Positions 36,437 to 44,548 of a DNA stretch of 64,000 bases are shown here, piece by piece. Every line of letters starts with the position of its first letter. Within the stretch, counting starts at the first letter, position 1. The stretch comes from Prevotella sp. GTDB taxonomy: Bacteria > Bacteroidota > Bacteroidia > Bacteroidales > Bacteroidaceae. The DNA lies in NCBI GenBank assembly GCA_017618275.1, contig JAFZUS010000096.1, positions 30,255 to 94,254 of the forward strand, in the 5' to 3' direction. The notes beneath the pieces were generated by a model. That model was not told the DNA's origin. It ran no database searches and worked only from the letters and a program-made list of their open reading frames with translations. Position numbers and translations under genes: made by a program.

Positions 36437-36894
36437 TATATTCCATGATTCTTTACTTTCACAACAACTTTTTTTACTTTCTTGGGAGAATCTATACACA
36501 ATTGAGGCATATGCCCGTCCTGTGGATAAAAGATGGCAAAATAACCATTACCAATTATCATTTCTTGAGGCTGTTCATCCGCAGAATAAAAAGCCGCATC
36601 CATTTCTTCGCTGTATGGTTTTGTCTCTTTCAGTTTCTCAATTGGCAAACAAGCCACTCGCTCTTCTCCAAACAAAAGACCTTGAATATCGATATATTGT
36701 TTATGAGCCTCAAAGCCGTATTCATTATTGGTCTTTGTCTCATACTCAGATACAATCGCTTTCACCCCAGGGCAAACTTGGTATGTTCCAACCGCCAAAT
36801 TGGAATCAGCCTGCTTCAAGAACTTTAGTCCCTCATAAATATCATCTGAGAGACCTTTATACAACTCGATCTTATCAATTTTGTCAAAAACCAT
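36436..36894 (-). CDS. YhcH/YjgK/YiaL-family protein
   Basis: A 152-residue DUF386-type beta-barrel protein; members act on sugars such as sialic acid or serve as anomerases. Visible family features are GTYQVCPGVKAIVSEYETK, EAHKQYIDIQGLLFGEER and the C-terminal AIFYPQDGHMPQLCI, with the metal-binding Glu and His residues. It is coupled to the MGMT-family gene by a TAATG overlap, an unusual pair probably caused by the duplication of that gene. Confidence 0.85.
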   Translation of the reverse strand: MVFDKIDKIELYKGLSDDIYEGLKFLKQADSNLAVGTYQVCPGVKAIVSEYETKTNNEYGFEAHKQYIDIQGLLFGEERVACLPIEKLKETKPYSEEMDAAFYSADEQPQEMIIGNGYFAIFYPQDGHMPQLCIDSPKKVKKVVVKVKNHGI

Positions 36895-36976
36895 ATCTTC
36901 TAACGTTAATGTTCTTTCCCTGTCTTCCGATTCCTGACGAAAGTCAACACCGTTAAGGGGGTCTGGGGGGGGAGCC

Positions 36977-38350
36977 TCACCTCATACTAATATGCAAAAA
37001 CCTGCTCACCTTATTCAGCAGGCTCTTATCCATATTATTGATATATGCATCCAGCACCTTGCTACTTCCCTTCAACGGTGTAATGTCATAATCCGCTATC
37101 GCCGCCGGAATCAAGCAACTATATCCTTCTCGCAGCGTAATCTCATCTCCCGTGCTCCGTACCTTTATCCTGCAATCCCCCTTCAGACACATCGAGATGA
37201 TAAAACTGTCATATTTGATCAGATTCCGATGGAACGTATCACTGAACTCCGTCACCCTCACACTGAAGTATGGCGATTCCACCACGCTATTTGCCCTGTT
37301 GCTCCCGGTCGCATACTCCGTCCGATATTCCTTCTCCACCTGATAGTTCAGTGCCTCCGCAGCCAGTTCCGTATGCAGTTCCCGAGGTTTGCCGTCCAAT
37401 CCAGGCCGGTTATAGTCAAAGATACGATACGTCACGTCACTCGACTGCTGCACCTCCGCCAGCAATATCCCGCTACAGATGGCATGCACACGGCCGGCAG
37501 GCAGATAAAACACATCCCCAGCCTTCACCTCATGCTTCGCCAGCGACTCAACGATAGTCCCGTCAGCCACCTTCCGCTTATATGCCTCAGACGATAGTTT
37601 CTCCTTGAAGCCCGAATACAAGTAAGCCCCCGGCTCAGCATCCAGCACATACCACATTTCGCTCTTGCCGTTCTTGTCATGCAGCCGCTTCGCCATCTCA
37701 TCATCTGGATGCACCTGAATCGAGAGGTCTTTCCTGGCATCAATGAACTTCACCAGCAGTGGCAACTCACCGCCATACCGTTTGCTCACCTCGCGACCCA
37801 GTATCGCCTCTGGATGCTTTTTGATTACTTCCTTCAGTGTATAACCAGTCCATGTCCCGTTAGCAATCACCGATGGCGAACTCTCCACGCAACTCACCTC
37901 CCAACTCTCACCTATATGGTCTTTTGCCGCCAGTCCTTTCCATACCGTCAACTTCTGACCACCCCACACCACCTCATGCAGGTTAGGCTCAAACAACAGC
38001 GGATATAGCTTCGATTGCTGCGACTCGATGACGCAGCCAATCGTCATGATTCTCACATCCGTCACGGCTCTCAACTCATGGCTTGTCAGGCTCTTCACAT
38101 ACACAAAATCATCCTTCGTGCAGTGCAGCACCTCGTCATCCAGTTTTACGTCCAGGACACCCTCCAGCACAAAAAAACCCTCCTGCATATCCGGATGTAT
38201 ATGTGCCTGCGCCACCTCACCTGCTTTCAAGTCCGTCACTGCGATCTGCGTCAACGAACATCCACTCTCATTGGCAGCCAACAGTACCCTCTTCAGGCCA
38301 ACGTCATGTGAAGTTATGACTGGATTTACTTCATTCAAAGACTTTTTCAT
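36977..38350 (-). CDS. manA: Cupin-mannose-6-phosphate isomerase fusion
   Basis: A 457-residue protein. Residues about 1-112 form a cupin domain (QAHIHPDMQEGFFVLEGVL, metal ligands His50, His52, Glu57); residues about 114-457 form a class I mannose-6-phosphate isomerase (SIQVHPDDEMAKRLHD, GKSEMWYVLDAEPGAY, VFYLPAGRVHAICSG). The isomerase interconverts mannose-6-P and fructose-6-P and needs zinc. The extra N-terminal cupin suggests sugar sensing or a second active site. It lies between yhcH (82 bp away) and the superoxide dismutase gene. Confidence 0.88.
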   Translation of the reverse strand: MKKSLNEVNPVITSHDVGLKRVLLAANESGCSLTQIAVTDLKAGEVAQAHIHPDMQEGFFVLEGVLDVKLDDEVLHCTKDDFVYVKSLTSHELRAVTDVRIMTIGCVIESQQSKLYPLLFEPNLHEVVWGGQKLTVWKGLAAKDHIGESWEVSCVESSPSVIANGTWTGYTLKEVIKKHPEAILGREVSKRYGGELPLLVKFIDARKDLSIQVHPDDEMAKRLHDKNGKSEMWYVLDAEPGAYLYSGFKEKLSSEAYKRKVADGTIVESLAKHEVKAGDVFYLPAGRVHAICSGILLAEVQQSSDVTYRIFDYNRPGLDGKPRELHTELAAEALNYQVEKEYRTEYATGSNRANSVVESPYFSVRVTEFSDTFHRNLIKYDSFIISMCLKGDCRIKVRSTGDEITLREGYSCLIPAAIADYDITPLKGSSKVLDAYINNMDKSLLNKVSRFLHISMR

Positions 38351-38392
38351 AATTACGTATCATTCCTGATGTGACATGTCGCTCCTTCCGTC

Positions 38393-38980
38393 TTACCTCT
38401 TACATCTCTCCTCGATGACCTCCCAGTCGATAATCTGCCACAAAACAGCCAGATGGTCAAGACGGCGATTCTGATAGTCCAGGTAGTAAGCATGCTCCCA
38501 CACATCGAAGGTCAACAACGGCTTCAGCCCCTTCTGAATCGGATTGGCAGCATTAGGCTCTTGAGTGATAACCAGTTTCCAGTCCTTATCAGCAGACAGC
38601 CATACCCAACCAGAACCAAACAACGTGGCACCCTTCTTCTGAAACTCCTCTTTGAACACCTCAAATGATCCAAAATCCCGAGCGATCGCCTCAGCAAGTT
38701 TCCCAACTGGTTTATTATCTGCCTTTGGCGCACAAAACTGCCCAAAGTACATCTCATGATTCAATATCTGCCCCGCATTATTCAAGATACCACCTGTAGC
38801 CTTGCAAACAATCTCCTCCAGCGTAGCCTCCTCAAAACCGCTGCCAGGCAGCAATGCGTTGAGGTTATTCACATACCCAGCCAAATGCTTTCCGTGATGG
38901 TACGCAATCGTTTCCTTACTAATCACCGGCTCCAAAGCCTCCGGTGCGTATGGCAATGCCATCAATTCAAACTTCTTCAT
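38393..38980 (-). CDS. sodB: Iron/manganese superoxide dismutase
   Basis: Converts superoxide to peroxide and oxygen. 195 residues with metal ligands in TIAYHHGKHLAGYV, GQILNHEMYFGQF, and DVWEHAYYLDYQN. The set AQxLNH-type plus the Gln position in the second block is of the Fe/cambialistic kind used by anaerobes such as Bacteroides. It sits between ManA and the second MGMT-family gene and may be transcribed with them. Confidence 0.93.
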   Translation of the reverse strand: MKKFELMALPYAPEALEPVISKETIAYHHGKHLAGYVNNLNALLPGSGFEEATLEEIVCKATGGILNNAGQILNHEMYFGQFCAPKADNKPVGKLAEAIARDFGSFEVFKEEFQKKGATLFGSGWVWLSADKDWKLVITQEPNAANPIQKGLKPLLTFDVWEHAYYLDYQNRRLDHLAVLWQIIDWEVIEERCKR

Positions 38981-38997
38981 ATCTCATCATTGTTAAG

Positions 38998-39351
38998 TTA
39001 TTCATCACTCATCTCAGTCTCCAGCTCCCAAAGATGCCGCTGCATATCCACATGCCCATTAGCCTTGAAGCTAACACCTTCTTCTTCCAACAGTGCTCGC
39101 TGCCTACTCCACCCAGGAGCCGTGCGCCCCTCTTTGTTCACAACCCGATGACAAGGCCGTTCCACCGCTCCAGGCGAATACCTCAATGTTCTCCCAACCA
39201 TCCTTGAATGACTAGGCCATCCCGCCATAGCAGCAATATGCCCATAAGTCGTCACCTTCCCCCGAGGAATTTGACTGACGATGTTCAGCACATCCTCGCC
39301 AAACACCCTCGCCTGTTCCACCGTCATCCTATCTGGATAGTCCTTCATCAT
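38998..39351 (-). CDS. MGMT/alkyltransferase-like protein, copy 2
   Basis: 117 residues, over 80% the same by eye as copy 1 (36098-36436), including DYPDRMT, GWPSHSRMVGRTLRYSPGA and the PCHRVV active site. It has an extra acidic end (ELETEMSDE). Its start ATGATG overlaps the stop of a small coding remnant upstream. The two copies bracket yhcH, manA and the superoxide dismutase gene. Confidence 0.85.
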   Translation of the reverse strand: MMKDYPDRMTVEQARVFGEDVLNIVSQIPRGKVTTYGHIAAMAGWPSHSRMVGRTLRYSPGAVERPCHRVVNKEGRTAPGWSRQRALLEEEGVSFKANGHVDMQRHLWELETEMSDE

Positions 39352-39402
39352 TTATAATCTTCATTCTCCCGCTGCATCGCCACGAACTGCCTATGCAGCT
39401 CT
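39348..39402 (-). pseudogene. C-terminal remnant related to the 43229-43471 gene
   Basis: Seventeen codons ending in TGA encode LHRQFVAMQRENEDYK. The gene at 43229-43471 ends LMRQFVAMQWENED. The match over 14 residues shows that the tail of a second copy of that gene lies directly before the MGMT-family copy 2, a trace of an old rearrangement. Confidence 0.55.
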
Positions 39403-39414
39403 AACGCCTACATA

Positions 39415-41937
39415 TCAGCCAAATAGCTTTCCTACAATGTCGAGCAGATTGCGAACGGTCTGCTTATCTGGAACGGGAATCTTTAATGTTATCTGGCCAG
39501 TTTCAGCGTCAGTCTCCACTAAGGAATTAACAAGTTGCTCTGTAGTCTCAGGCGATTTCAAGGTTGCTGCAAGGCCACTGAGGAATGCGGTGCCCTGAGC
39601 AATGAGGTCTTTCGGAGTAGAGGGGGCCTGGGTTTCAGATTGAGTTAACGATGTAGAAGTGGTCGGCGTTTCCTCACGAGGAGCCTCTGTCTCGGTTACG
39701 ACTTCCTCTGAAGTTGGTTCTGTAACAACAGGTTCTACAAGAGCCTCTGTTGTGGCTGGCTCTACAGCATCGTCTGTTACAACTGGTTCCGAAGGCTTTT
39801 CTTCCTCCTCTACCATCTCGCCCAGCGTATCCATCATCTGACTGAGCTTCGAGCCTTCACCGAGGAAAATGGTATCCTGCCCATTGTCGAGAACGCCCTC
39901 GAACATCGCAGACTTGAAGCGGAGCTTATCGAGCATCTGCTCTTCGATAGTGCCAGCTGAAACAAGGTTGATGACCTGTACGTTGCGCTGTTGTCCGAGA
40001 CGATAGATGCGAGCAATGCGCTGCTCCAAAACTGCAGGATTCCAAGGCAGGTCGAGATTGATGATGGTAGCAGCTGACTGCAGGTTTAAACCCGTGGAAC
40101 CGGCATCGGTAGAGAGGAACACACGACTGTCTGGATTATCAGCAAAGTTGGTAATCAACTTGCCACGTGCTTCTGAGGGGACAGCACCATGCAGGTATTC
40201 AAAGCCAATCTCCCGTTTGGTGAGTTCCTGGGCGATAAGGCGTGTCATCCGCTCCCACTGGCTGAATACAACCACCTTTTCACCTTCTGACTCCAACAGA
40301 CTGGTGATGATGTTCAAAGCCTCATCTACCTTTGTGTCATTGCGTGTCTTTTGGTCGAGGATATAGGTGCTATCGCAGAGCATGCGCATCTGTGAGAGAC
40401 TGAGCATCAAACGGTTGCGGTCTTTCTCTGAGAGGAAGTGCATGCGTCTCCACTTTGTTACAATCTGTGAAACCACAAATTTCAGTTCGTCGTGCTCTCC
40501 TCGCTGCTCTTTGGTCATAGGCACAAAGAGTATCTTATCTTGGCGCTTGGGCATCTGTAGGGCTACTTGTTTCTTGGTGCGGCGGATGAGACGCTGACGG
40601 GCCATCTCGCCCACCTTATTCAGGTTCTTGTAGCCAAGCACCTTTCCCGTCTCATCGCTTACGATGCATTCTGCTTTGAACTTCCAGAACGGCCCAAGAC
40701 AGAAGTTGTCGGCAAACTCCATCACGGAGTAGAGCTCCTCTAATTTATTCTCTAAAGGAGTGCCCGACAAGATGACTGCATACTGCGATACCACGCGGCG
40801 CATAGCCATCGAAATCTGCGTATTCCAGTTCTTCAGTCGCTGCACCTCGTCCATGATGAGCAGGTCGGTTTCCAACTTGCCAAGTATCTTGATGTCATTG
40901 CAGGCGCTGTTGTAGGAAATAATCTTATAGGGCACATCCATCTGATACTGAGCTATACGCTTATGGTGCAAGCCCTCAATGACATGAACCTGTTGCCCCG
41001 TAAATCGCTCAATCTCACGTTTCCACTGGTATTTCAGGGACGTAGGACAGACGATCAACGTCGATTGTATCAGCTTTTCCTTTCGCATCAATTCTGCGGT
41101 ACCGATGGCCTGAATGGTCTTACCCAAGCCCATTTGGTCGGCGATGATGCTCTTACCCTTCTCAAAGGCGAAGCGGATGCCTTCCTTCTGATAGGGATAG
41201 AGTGAGACGGTCAACAACTTGTCGAGCATCTCGTCAGTATAACAATGTAGGATGTGCTGACGGAACTTTGCCTCACGGTTTTCAAAGATGAAATCAATGG
41301 CATCCTGATAAAAACGGAACGTGTCGCTAATACGATTGGCTTCTATGGCAAAGTCCGTGAACTTTTGGTAGGCATCCTCCAGCATCACGCCGTTTCGGTC
41401 GAAATACTTCGCTGCCAACTGCTCATATTCTTGCCTGTGGTCAGAGCCGATACGGATACAAACCTTCCGCTCACCAAGGTAAGACAGATATACCGAAGTG
41501 TAGGGTGGAATCTCCTGATGCACGCGCACCTTTCTGTTGCCCTTAATCCACAGTTTCACTGCCTCCAAATGCTTACAAGTCCCTAATTGTGCCGTCTTGA
41601 AATCGAAGCACGAACAATAGTTCCACGGACTCTTTGCCCCACGATACACCACCTTGTATTCTTGCTTGGTCTTTGGACTCTTCACACTATACTCGCCAGG
41701 CAACAGTTTGTCATCGACACAAGAGATACCAAATGTCTCTTCCTGTGCTATCTGCTTGCGTAATGCTATCTGCCACTCGGTGAGCGACATCCCGTCAGGT
41801 TTCACAATCCAGGAAATCTTCATCCGCTTTGTCGTTTTCTTCCTTGAAGAACCCGAAGTTCTAATGTTCACCGGTCTCTTCTTCGTTGCCTTATTTGCCT
41901 TCTTTTCGGTATCTGTCTGTTTCTTAACCATAGTCAT
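39415..41937 (-). CDS. SNF2-family helicase with SWIM zinc finger
   Basis: An 840-residue ATP-dependent DNA translocase. Lys-rich start (1-40), SWIM zinc-binding motif (CSCFDFKTAQLGTCKHLEAVKLW, near 105), SNF2 helicase core with IIADQMGLGKTIQAIG (Walker A, near 262), LIMDEVQRLKNW (a DEVQ box instead of DEAH), GTPLENKLEELYSVM, and motifs V-VI DAGSTGLNLQSA and EQRIARIYRLGQ. The C-terminal 120 residues are rich in Glu, Pro, Thr and Val, then a small folded end. Such proteins repair or remodel DNA, and some belong to defence islands. It follows 41941-42273 by 3 bp. Confidence 0.9.
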   Translation of the reverse strand: MTMVKKQTDTEKKANKATKKRPVNIRTSGSSRKKTTKRMKISWIVKPDGMSLTEWQIALRKQIAQEETFGISCVDDKLLPGEYSVKSPKTKQEYKVVYRGAKSPWNYCSCFDFKTAQLGTCKHLEAVKLWIKGNRKVRVHQEIPPYTSVYLSYLGERKVCIRIGSDHRQEYEQLAAKYFDRNGVMLEDAYQKFTDFAIEANRISDTFRFYQDAIDFIFENREAKFRQHILHCYTDEMLDKLLTVSLYPYQKEGIRFAFEKGKSIIADQMGLGKTIQAIGTAELMRKEKLIQSTLIVCPTSLKYQWKREIERFTGQQVHVIEGLHHKRIAQYQMDVPYKIISYNSACNDIKILGKLETDLLIMDEVQRLKNWNTQISMAMRRVVSQYAVILSGTPLENKLEELYSVMEFADNFCLGPFWKFKAECIVSDETGKVLGYKNLNKVGEMARQRLIRRTKKQVALQMPKRQDKILFVPMTKEQRGEHDELKFVVSQIVTKWRRMHFLSEKDRNRLMLSLSQMRMLCDSTYILDQKTRNDTKVDEALNIITSLLESEGEKVVVFSQWERMTRLIAQELTKREIGFEYLHGAVPSEARGKLITNFADNPDSRVFLSTDAGSTGLNLQSAATIINLDLPWNPAVLEQRIARIYRLGQQRNVQVINLVSAGTIEEQMLDKLRFKSAMFEGVLDNGQDTIFLGEGSKLSQMMDTLGEMVEEEEKPSEPVVTDDAVEPATTEALVEPVVTEPTSEEVVTETEAPREETPTTSTSLTQSETQAPSTPKDLIAQGTAFLSGLAATLKSPETTEQLVNSLVETDAETGQITLKIPVPDKQTVRNLLDIVGKLFG

Positions 41938-41940
41938 CTT

Positions 41941-42273
41941 TTATTCGTCCATTCTTGCCCAAAACCTGATAGCAGCTTGAACCTCCTCACGACATTCTTT
42001 TATATCCTCTAATGTGAGATAACCTTCGGCCAGCAACACGCCAGCACCCGAAATCATCATTGTATTACGGTAATAATCCTCACGACGCATTGCTTCCTTA
42101 AAGTAATCACGCGAACGCTTTGTCACTTCCATACAGCGGTCAAAGGCATTTTCATCATCATACTCCTTGCTTATCAGCTCACTCGTCTCTTTGAGCCATT
42201 CCTCACACCGACGCAGGATTCCACGTCGAATGATATCCTTCAATTGTCTTTTGTCAGTTTTAGTCAGTTCCAT
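41941..42273 (-). CDS. Small helical protein of unknown function
   Basis: 110 residues, mostly helical and charged (KTDKRQLKDIIRRGILRRCEEWLKET...), with no motif that I recognise. It lies 3 bp before the SNF2 gene and seems to be the first gene of that operon; a -7 box TACCTTTG is on the minus strand at 42294-42301. Confidence 0.7.
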   Translation of the reverse strand: MELTKTDKRQLKDIIRRGILRRCEEWLKETSELISKEYDDENAFDRCMEVTKRSRDYFKEAMRREDYYRNTMMISGAGVLLAEGYLTLEDIKECREEVQAAIRFWARMDE

Positions 42274-42362
42274 ATAATCACGTGAATTTGTTGCAAAGGT
42301 AGTATTTTTCCTTCAAAAGCTATCAACAAACAAATAAAAAACAATAAAAAACTTCTTTTTAC

Positions 42363-42397
42363 ATGTAACATTTCCCTATTTCCCATACTATAAGGGT
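42363..42397 (+). promoter_or_regulatory. ATGTAACATTTC/CATACTATAAGGGT element, copy 1
   Basis: First of six copies of a 35-bp two-part element: ATGTAACATTTC, a 9-bp spacer, CATACTATAAGGGT. It ends 22 bp before the ATG of a 46-codon gene. In this copy the start-codon region (GATTATG) matches the reverse complement of the right half only weakly. Confidence 0.85.
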
Positions 42398-42419
42398 AGA
42401 AAGTCGAACAAAAACAGAA

Positions 42420-42560
42420 ATGATTATGACCTACATCATCCAAGGCCGCCTTATGCGGATATGCTATAATGACCGCGATTTCAGCGAGCCCTTCAAAGAG
42501 TTACTCTTCCCCAGCATCCGAAACGAGCATCGCCACCCCATAACCCTAATCCGATTATAA
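42420..42560 (+). CDS. Small protein behind element copy 1
   Basis: A 46-residue frame (MIMTYIIQGRLMRICYNDRD..., ending ITLIRL). It follows the shared element at the usual short distance and is 2 bp before the 221-residue gene, so the two are probably translated together. No family recognised. Confidence 0.55.
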   Translation: MIMTYIIQGRLMRICYNDRDFSEPFKELLFPSIRNEHRHPITLIRL

Positions 42561-42562
42561 AA

Positions 42563-43228
42563 ATGACATACACTATCCCACAAGGTTATTTCTCAGAATT
42601 AACCACAATCCATATGAGACCAAGGTTTGCAAGCACAAGCCGATGGTTACTCAGGTCCGTGGAAGCTATGCTGGCCTGCAAACTGACGTTGGTTTACGGA
42701 CGCTATCACATGATGACGGATCTACGGTCACTTGTCGTCAGCGATTATCATGAATCTTACGAACATGCCGAGGTAATGGCCGACTTCATGAACTGCCTGT
42801 TGCCATTCCAGCATACCACTCCGTCAGACTTGATGCAATCTCGAGAGAGCTATGCAGACCAATCCATCGATATGTACAAGGAATACAAGCATTATCTGGA
42901 GCTGTTCGAAGGCGAAGGCTTCCTTTCCGAGGTCGCCAAGCAGTTCTGCAAGACAGTTTACAATGCCGATGACTATTACACCTTCAAGGCCTTCAGCAAC
43001 CTGAATTATGGTGTATATGCAGAGACGCTCCTACTCTATCAATTCGAGAAGATGGATTATCCGACCTTTATGGAGCAGTTCCAAGAAATCAGTATATTTG
43101 AGAGAAAGCGTAAGCCCCTAAAAGCATCAGCATTCAAACTATACCTCAAGACGATGCATCGTGTACTAGATTTATATAAATCCTTGCTATCCGAGTATCT
43201 CCTCGACAAGAGAAAAGAAAATGATTGA
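42563..43228 (+). CDS. Hypothetical protein, 221 residues
   Basis: No family recognised. The protein is helical with many aromatic residues (YADQSIDMYKEYKHYLELFEG, YYTFKAFSNLNYGVYAETLL) and ends in a charged helix. It follows a 46-residue gene within the first element-led operon and ends at the end of a convergent gene. Confidence 0.65.
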   Translation: MTYTIPQGYFSELTTIHMRPRFASTSRWLLRSVEAMLACKLTLVYGRYHMMTDLRSLVVSDYHESYEHAEVMADFMNCLLPFQHTTPSDLMQSRESYADQSIDMYKEYKHYLELFEGEGFLSEVAKQFCKTVYNADDYYTFKAFSNLNYGVYAETLLLYQFEKMDYPTFMEQFQEISIFERKRKPLKASAFKLYLKTMHRVLDLYKSLLSEYLLDKRKEND

Positions 43229-43471
43229 TTAATCCTCATTCTCCCACTGCATCGCCACAAATTGCCGCATTAATTCCTGCATCCACACTTCGGGAGGCAT
43301 ATCGGGCCAAAGATGGGCTACCTTGACCTCATAATCAACATTGAGTCCTTCCATCGTGAAGCCCTCCTTCGTAGTCAGCAGACGCTTCAAATATGCCTTG
43401 CGATCCTTGATCATCCGCTGCACATCGTCATTGGTCAGCCCCTTCAGAGGAGCGTACTTATCATTAATCAT
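43229..43471 (-). CDS. Small protein of a Bacteroidetes-specific family
   Basis: About 80 residues from the ATG at 43471 (MINDKYAPLKGLTNDDVQRM). The frame is open upstream, but the preceding gene ends within ATGATTAA, giving an 8-nt stop/start overlap that marks this start. The C-terminus LMRQFVAMQWENED recurs as a remnant at 39348-39402. Function not known. Confidence 0.55.
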   Translation of the reverse strand: MINDKYAPLKGLTNDDVQRMIKDRKAYLKRLLTTKEGFTMEGLNVDYEVKVAHLWPDMPPEVWMQELMRQFVAMQWENED

Positions 43472-43583
43472 AGAGAACATCTTCTGGGCTGCTATCATCC
43501 GACAAATCCTGAAGATAATCCCCTGCATATGTCACATCAAAAGACTTTGGCAATCCGGCAAAGATAAGTTTTGAGTACTTCAT
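43464..43583 (-). CDS. Very small protein coupled to 43229-43471
   Basis: A 39-residue frame, MKYSKLIFAGLPKSFD to SPEDVLYD. It overlaps the next gene by 8 nt (ATGATTAA). The two might once have been one protein split by a frameshift: joining them would give a continuous 118-residue product. Too short for homology by eye. Confidence 0.4.
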   Translation of the reverse strand: MKYSKLIFAGLPKSFDVTYAGDYLQDLSDDSSPEDVLYD

Positions 43584-43616
43584 GCTAGTTTATTCTCATT
43601 CATTTATCATGCCTAT

Positions 43617-44210
43617 TTACTTCAACAACATCCCTGCCCACTCAGGAATAGCTTCCACATACTGTTTAAAGAGCTGTCCATCGGCTGTTCGATAGAGCAA
43701 ACGGGGCAACTGGTTGTCAATTGAGTTATCATAGACATATGCCCTATCAACAAACGAAATGGCCTCCTCGGCATTGATAAGCGACTTGTAGTAACGAGAG
43801 ATAACCTTAGAAATAGGCACTTCATGCCCACCATTCAGATAACGTTGAGTGATGCGAGCCACATTAATGGCAGGATCCGATGTGCAAACATAGAACAGAC
43901 GAATAAAGAATCCTGCCTCCTTGGCTTTACGGAGGAACTCCAGTTTTTCAGCAGATGAAAATACAGTCTCAAAAACGAAATCACACTTCTGTTCCAGACA
44001 CTCATAGCGCAATTTGGTAGCGTGCTCTGCAGCCTTAACCACAGCCTCAGGAGAATTCCAGTCGCCAAACATCTCTTGCGCAATGTTATCAGGATTGATA
44101 TACATGCTATCCGCAGTCCACTCATTATTAAGCAACTGGACTGTTGTCGTGGTCTTGCCAGAGCCATTCGGACCAGCGACCACACACAGTGTAGGACGTT
44201 TTTCAGCCAT
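43617..44210 (-). CDS. Zeta-toxin-family kinase
   Basis: A 197-residue P-loop protein with CVVAGPNGSGKTTTTVQLL (Walker A, residues about 9-22), YINPDNIAQEMFGDWNS, FVFETVFSSAEKLEFLRKA and RYLNGGHEVPISKVISRYYKSL, the set seen in zeta-type toxins that phosphorylate UDP-GlcNAc or other small targets. It overlaps the upstream small gene by 8 nt, so the two are a likely toxin-antitoxin pair. Confidence 0.82.
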   Translation of the reverse strand: MAEKRPTLCVVAGPNGSGKTTTTVQLLNNEWTADSMYINPDNIAQEMFGDWNSPEAVVKAAEHATKLRYECLEQKCDFVFETVFSSAEKLEFLRKAKEAGFFIRLFYVCTSDPAINVARITQRYLNGGHEVPISKVISRYYKSLINAEEAISFVDRAYVYDNSIDNQLPRLLYRTADGQLFKQYVEAIPEWAGMLLK

Positions 44211-44412
44211 TATTCACAGGTTTACGTTGTGAACGCCTCAAGGCGATTATATCCGCAGCCTCAGCCAAACGACGTTGCAATTCAGCCTCCGCCTTGGCAC
44301 TCGACTCCCGTGCAGCCTTCGCCACATCCTCCATCAGTTCCTGCAGCATCTCGTCCGTAGGTTCCTCCATAGAAGTCAGTCTGTATTTCTTGCTAAGCTC
44401 TGTCATCGTCAT
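44203..44412 (-). CDS. Small partner (probable antitoxin) of the zeta-like kinase
   Basis: A 69-residue, mostly helical protein (EEPTDEMLQELMEDVAKAARESSAKAEAELQRRLAEAADII). Its first position and overlap with the kinase gene are those of an antitoxin. A -7 box TATTTTTG (minus strand, 44427-44434) is 15 bp before the ATG. Confidence 0.7.
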   Translation of the reverse strand: MTMTELSKKYRLTSMEEPTDEMLQELMEDVAKAARESSAKAEAELQRRLAEAADIIALRRSQRKPVNNG

Positions 44413-44426
44413 CTATCTTTTGCGTG

Positions 44427-44434
44427 CAAAAATA
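44427..44434 (-). promoter_or_regulatory. -7 box of the zeta-like module
   Basis: TATTTTTG on the minus strand. It lies 50 bp from element copy 2, which drives the opposite strand. Confidence 0.45.
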
Positions 44435-44484
44435 GCAAAAAACTGCGAATTATTTCAGAAAAAACACATTTTTCTTCTTTTTCC

Positions 44485-44519
44485 ATGTAACATTTCCCTT
44501 TTTCTCATACTATAAGGGT
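44485..44519 (+). promoter_or_regulatory. ATGTAACATTTC/CATACTATAAGGGT element, copy 2
   Basis: Full match to the consensus with spacer CCTTTTTCT. It ends 29 bp before the ATG at 44549, and CATACTATA is repeated in inverted form as TATAGTATG, with the ATG as its last three bases. It leads the 44549-48432 operon. Confidence 0.92.
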
Positions 44520-44548
44520 GAAGAGGATTCATTTAAAAGTATTATAGT

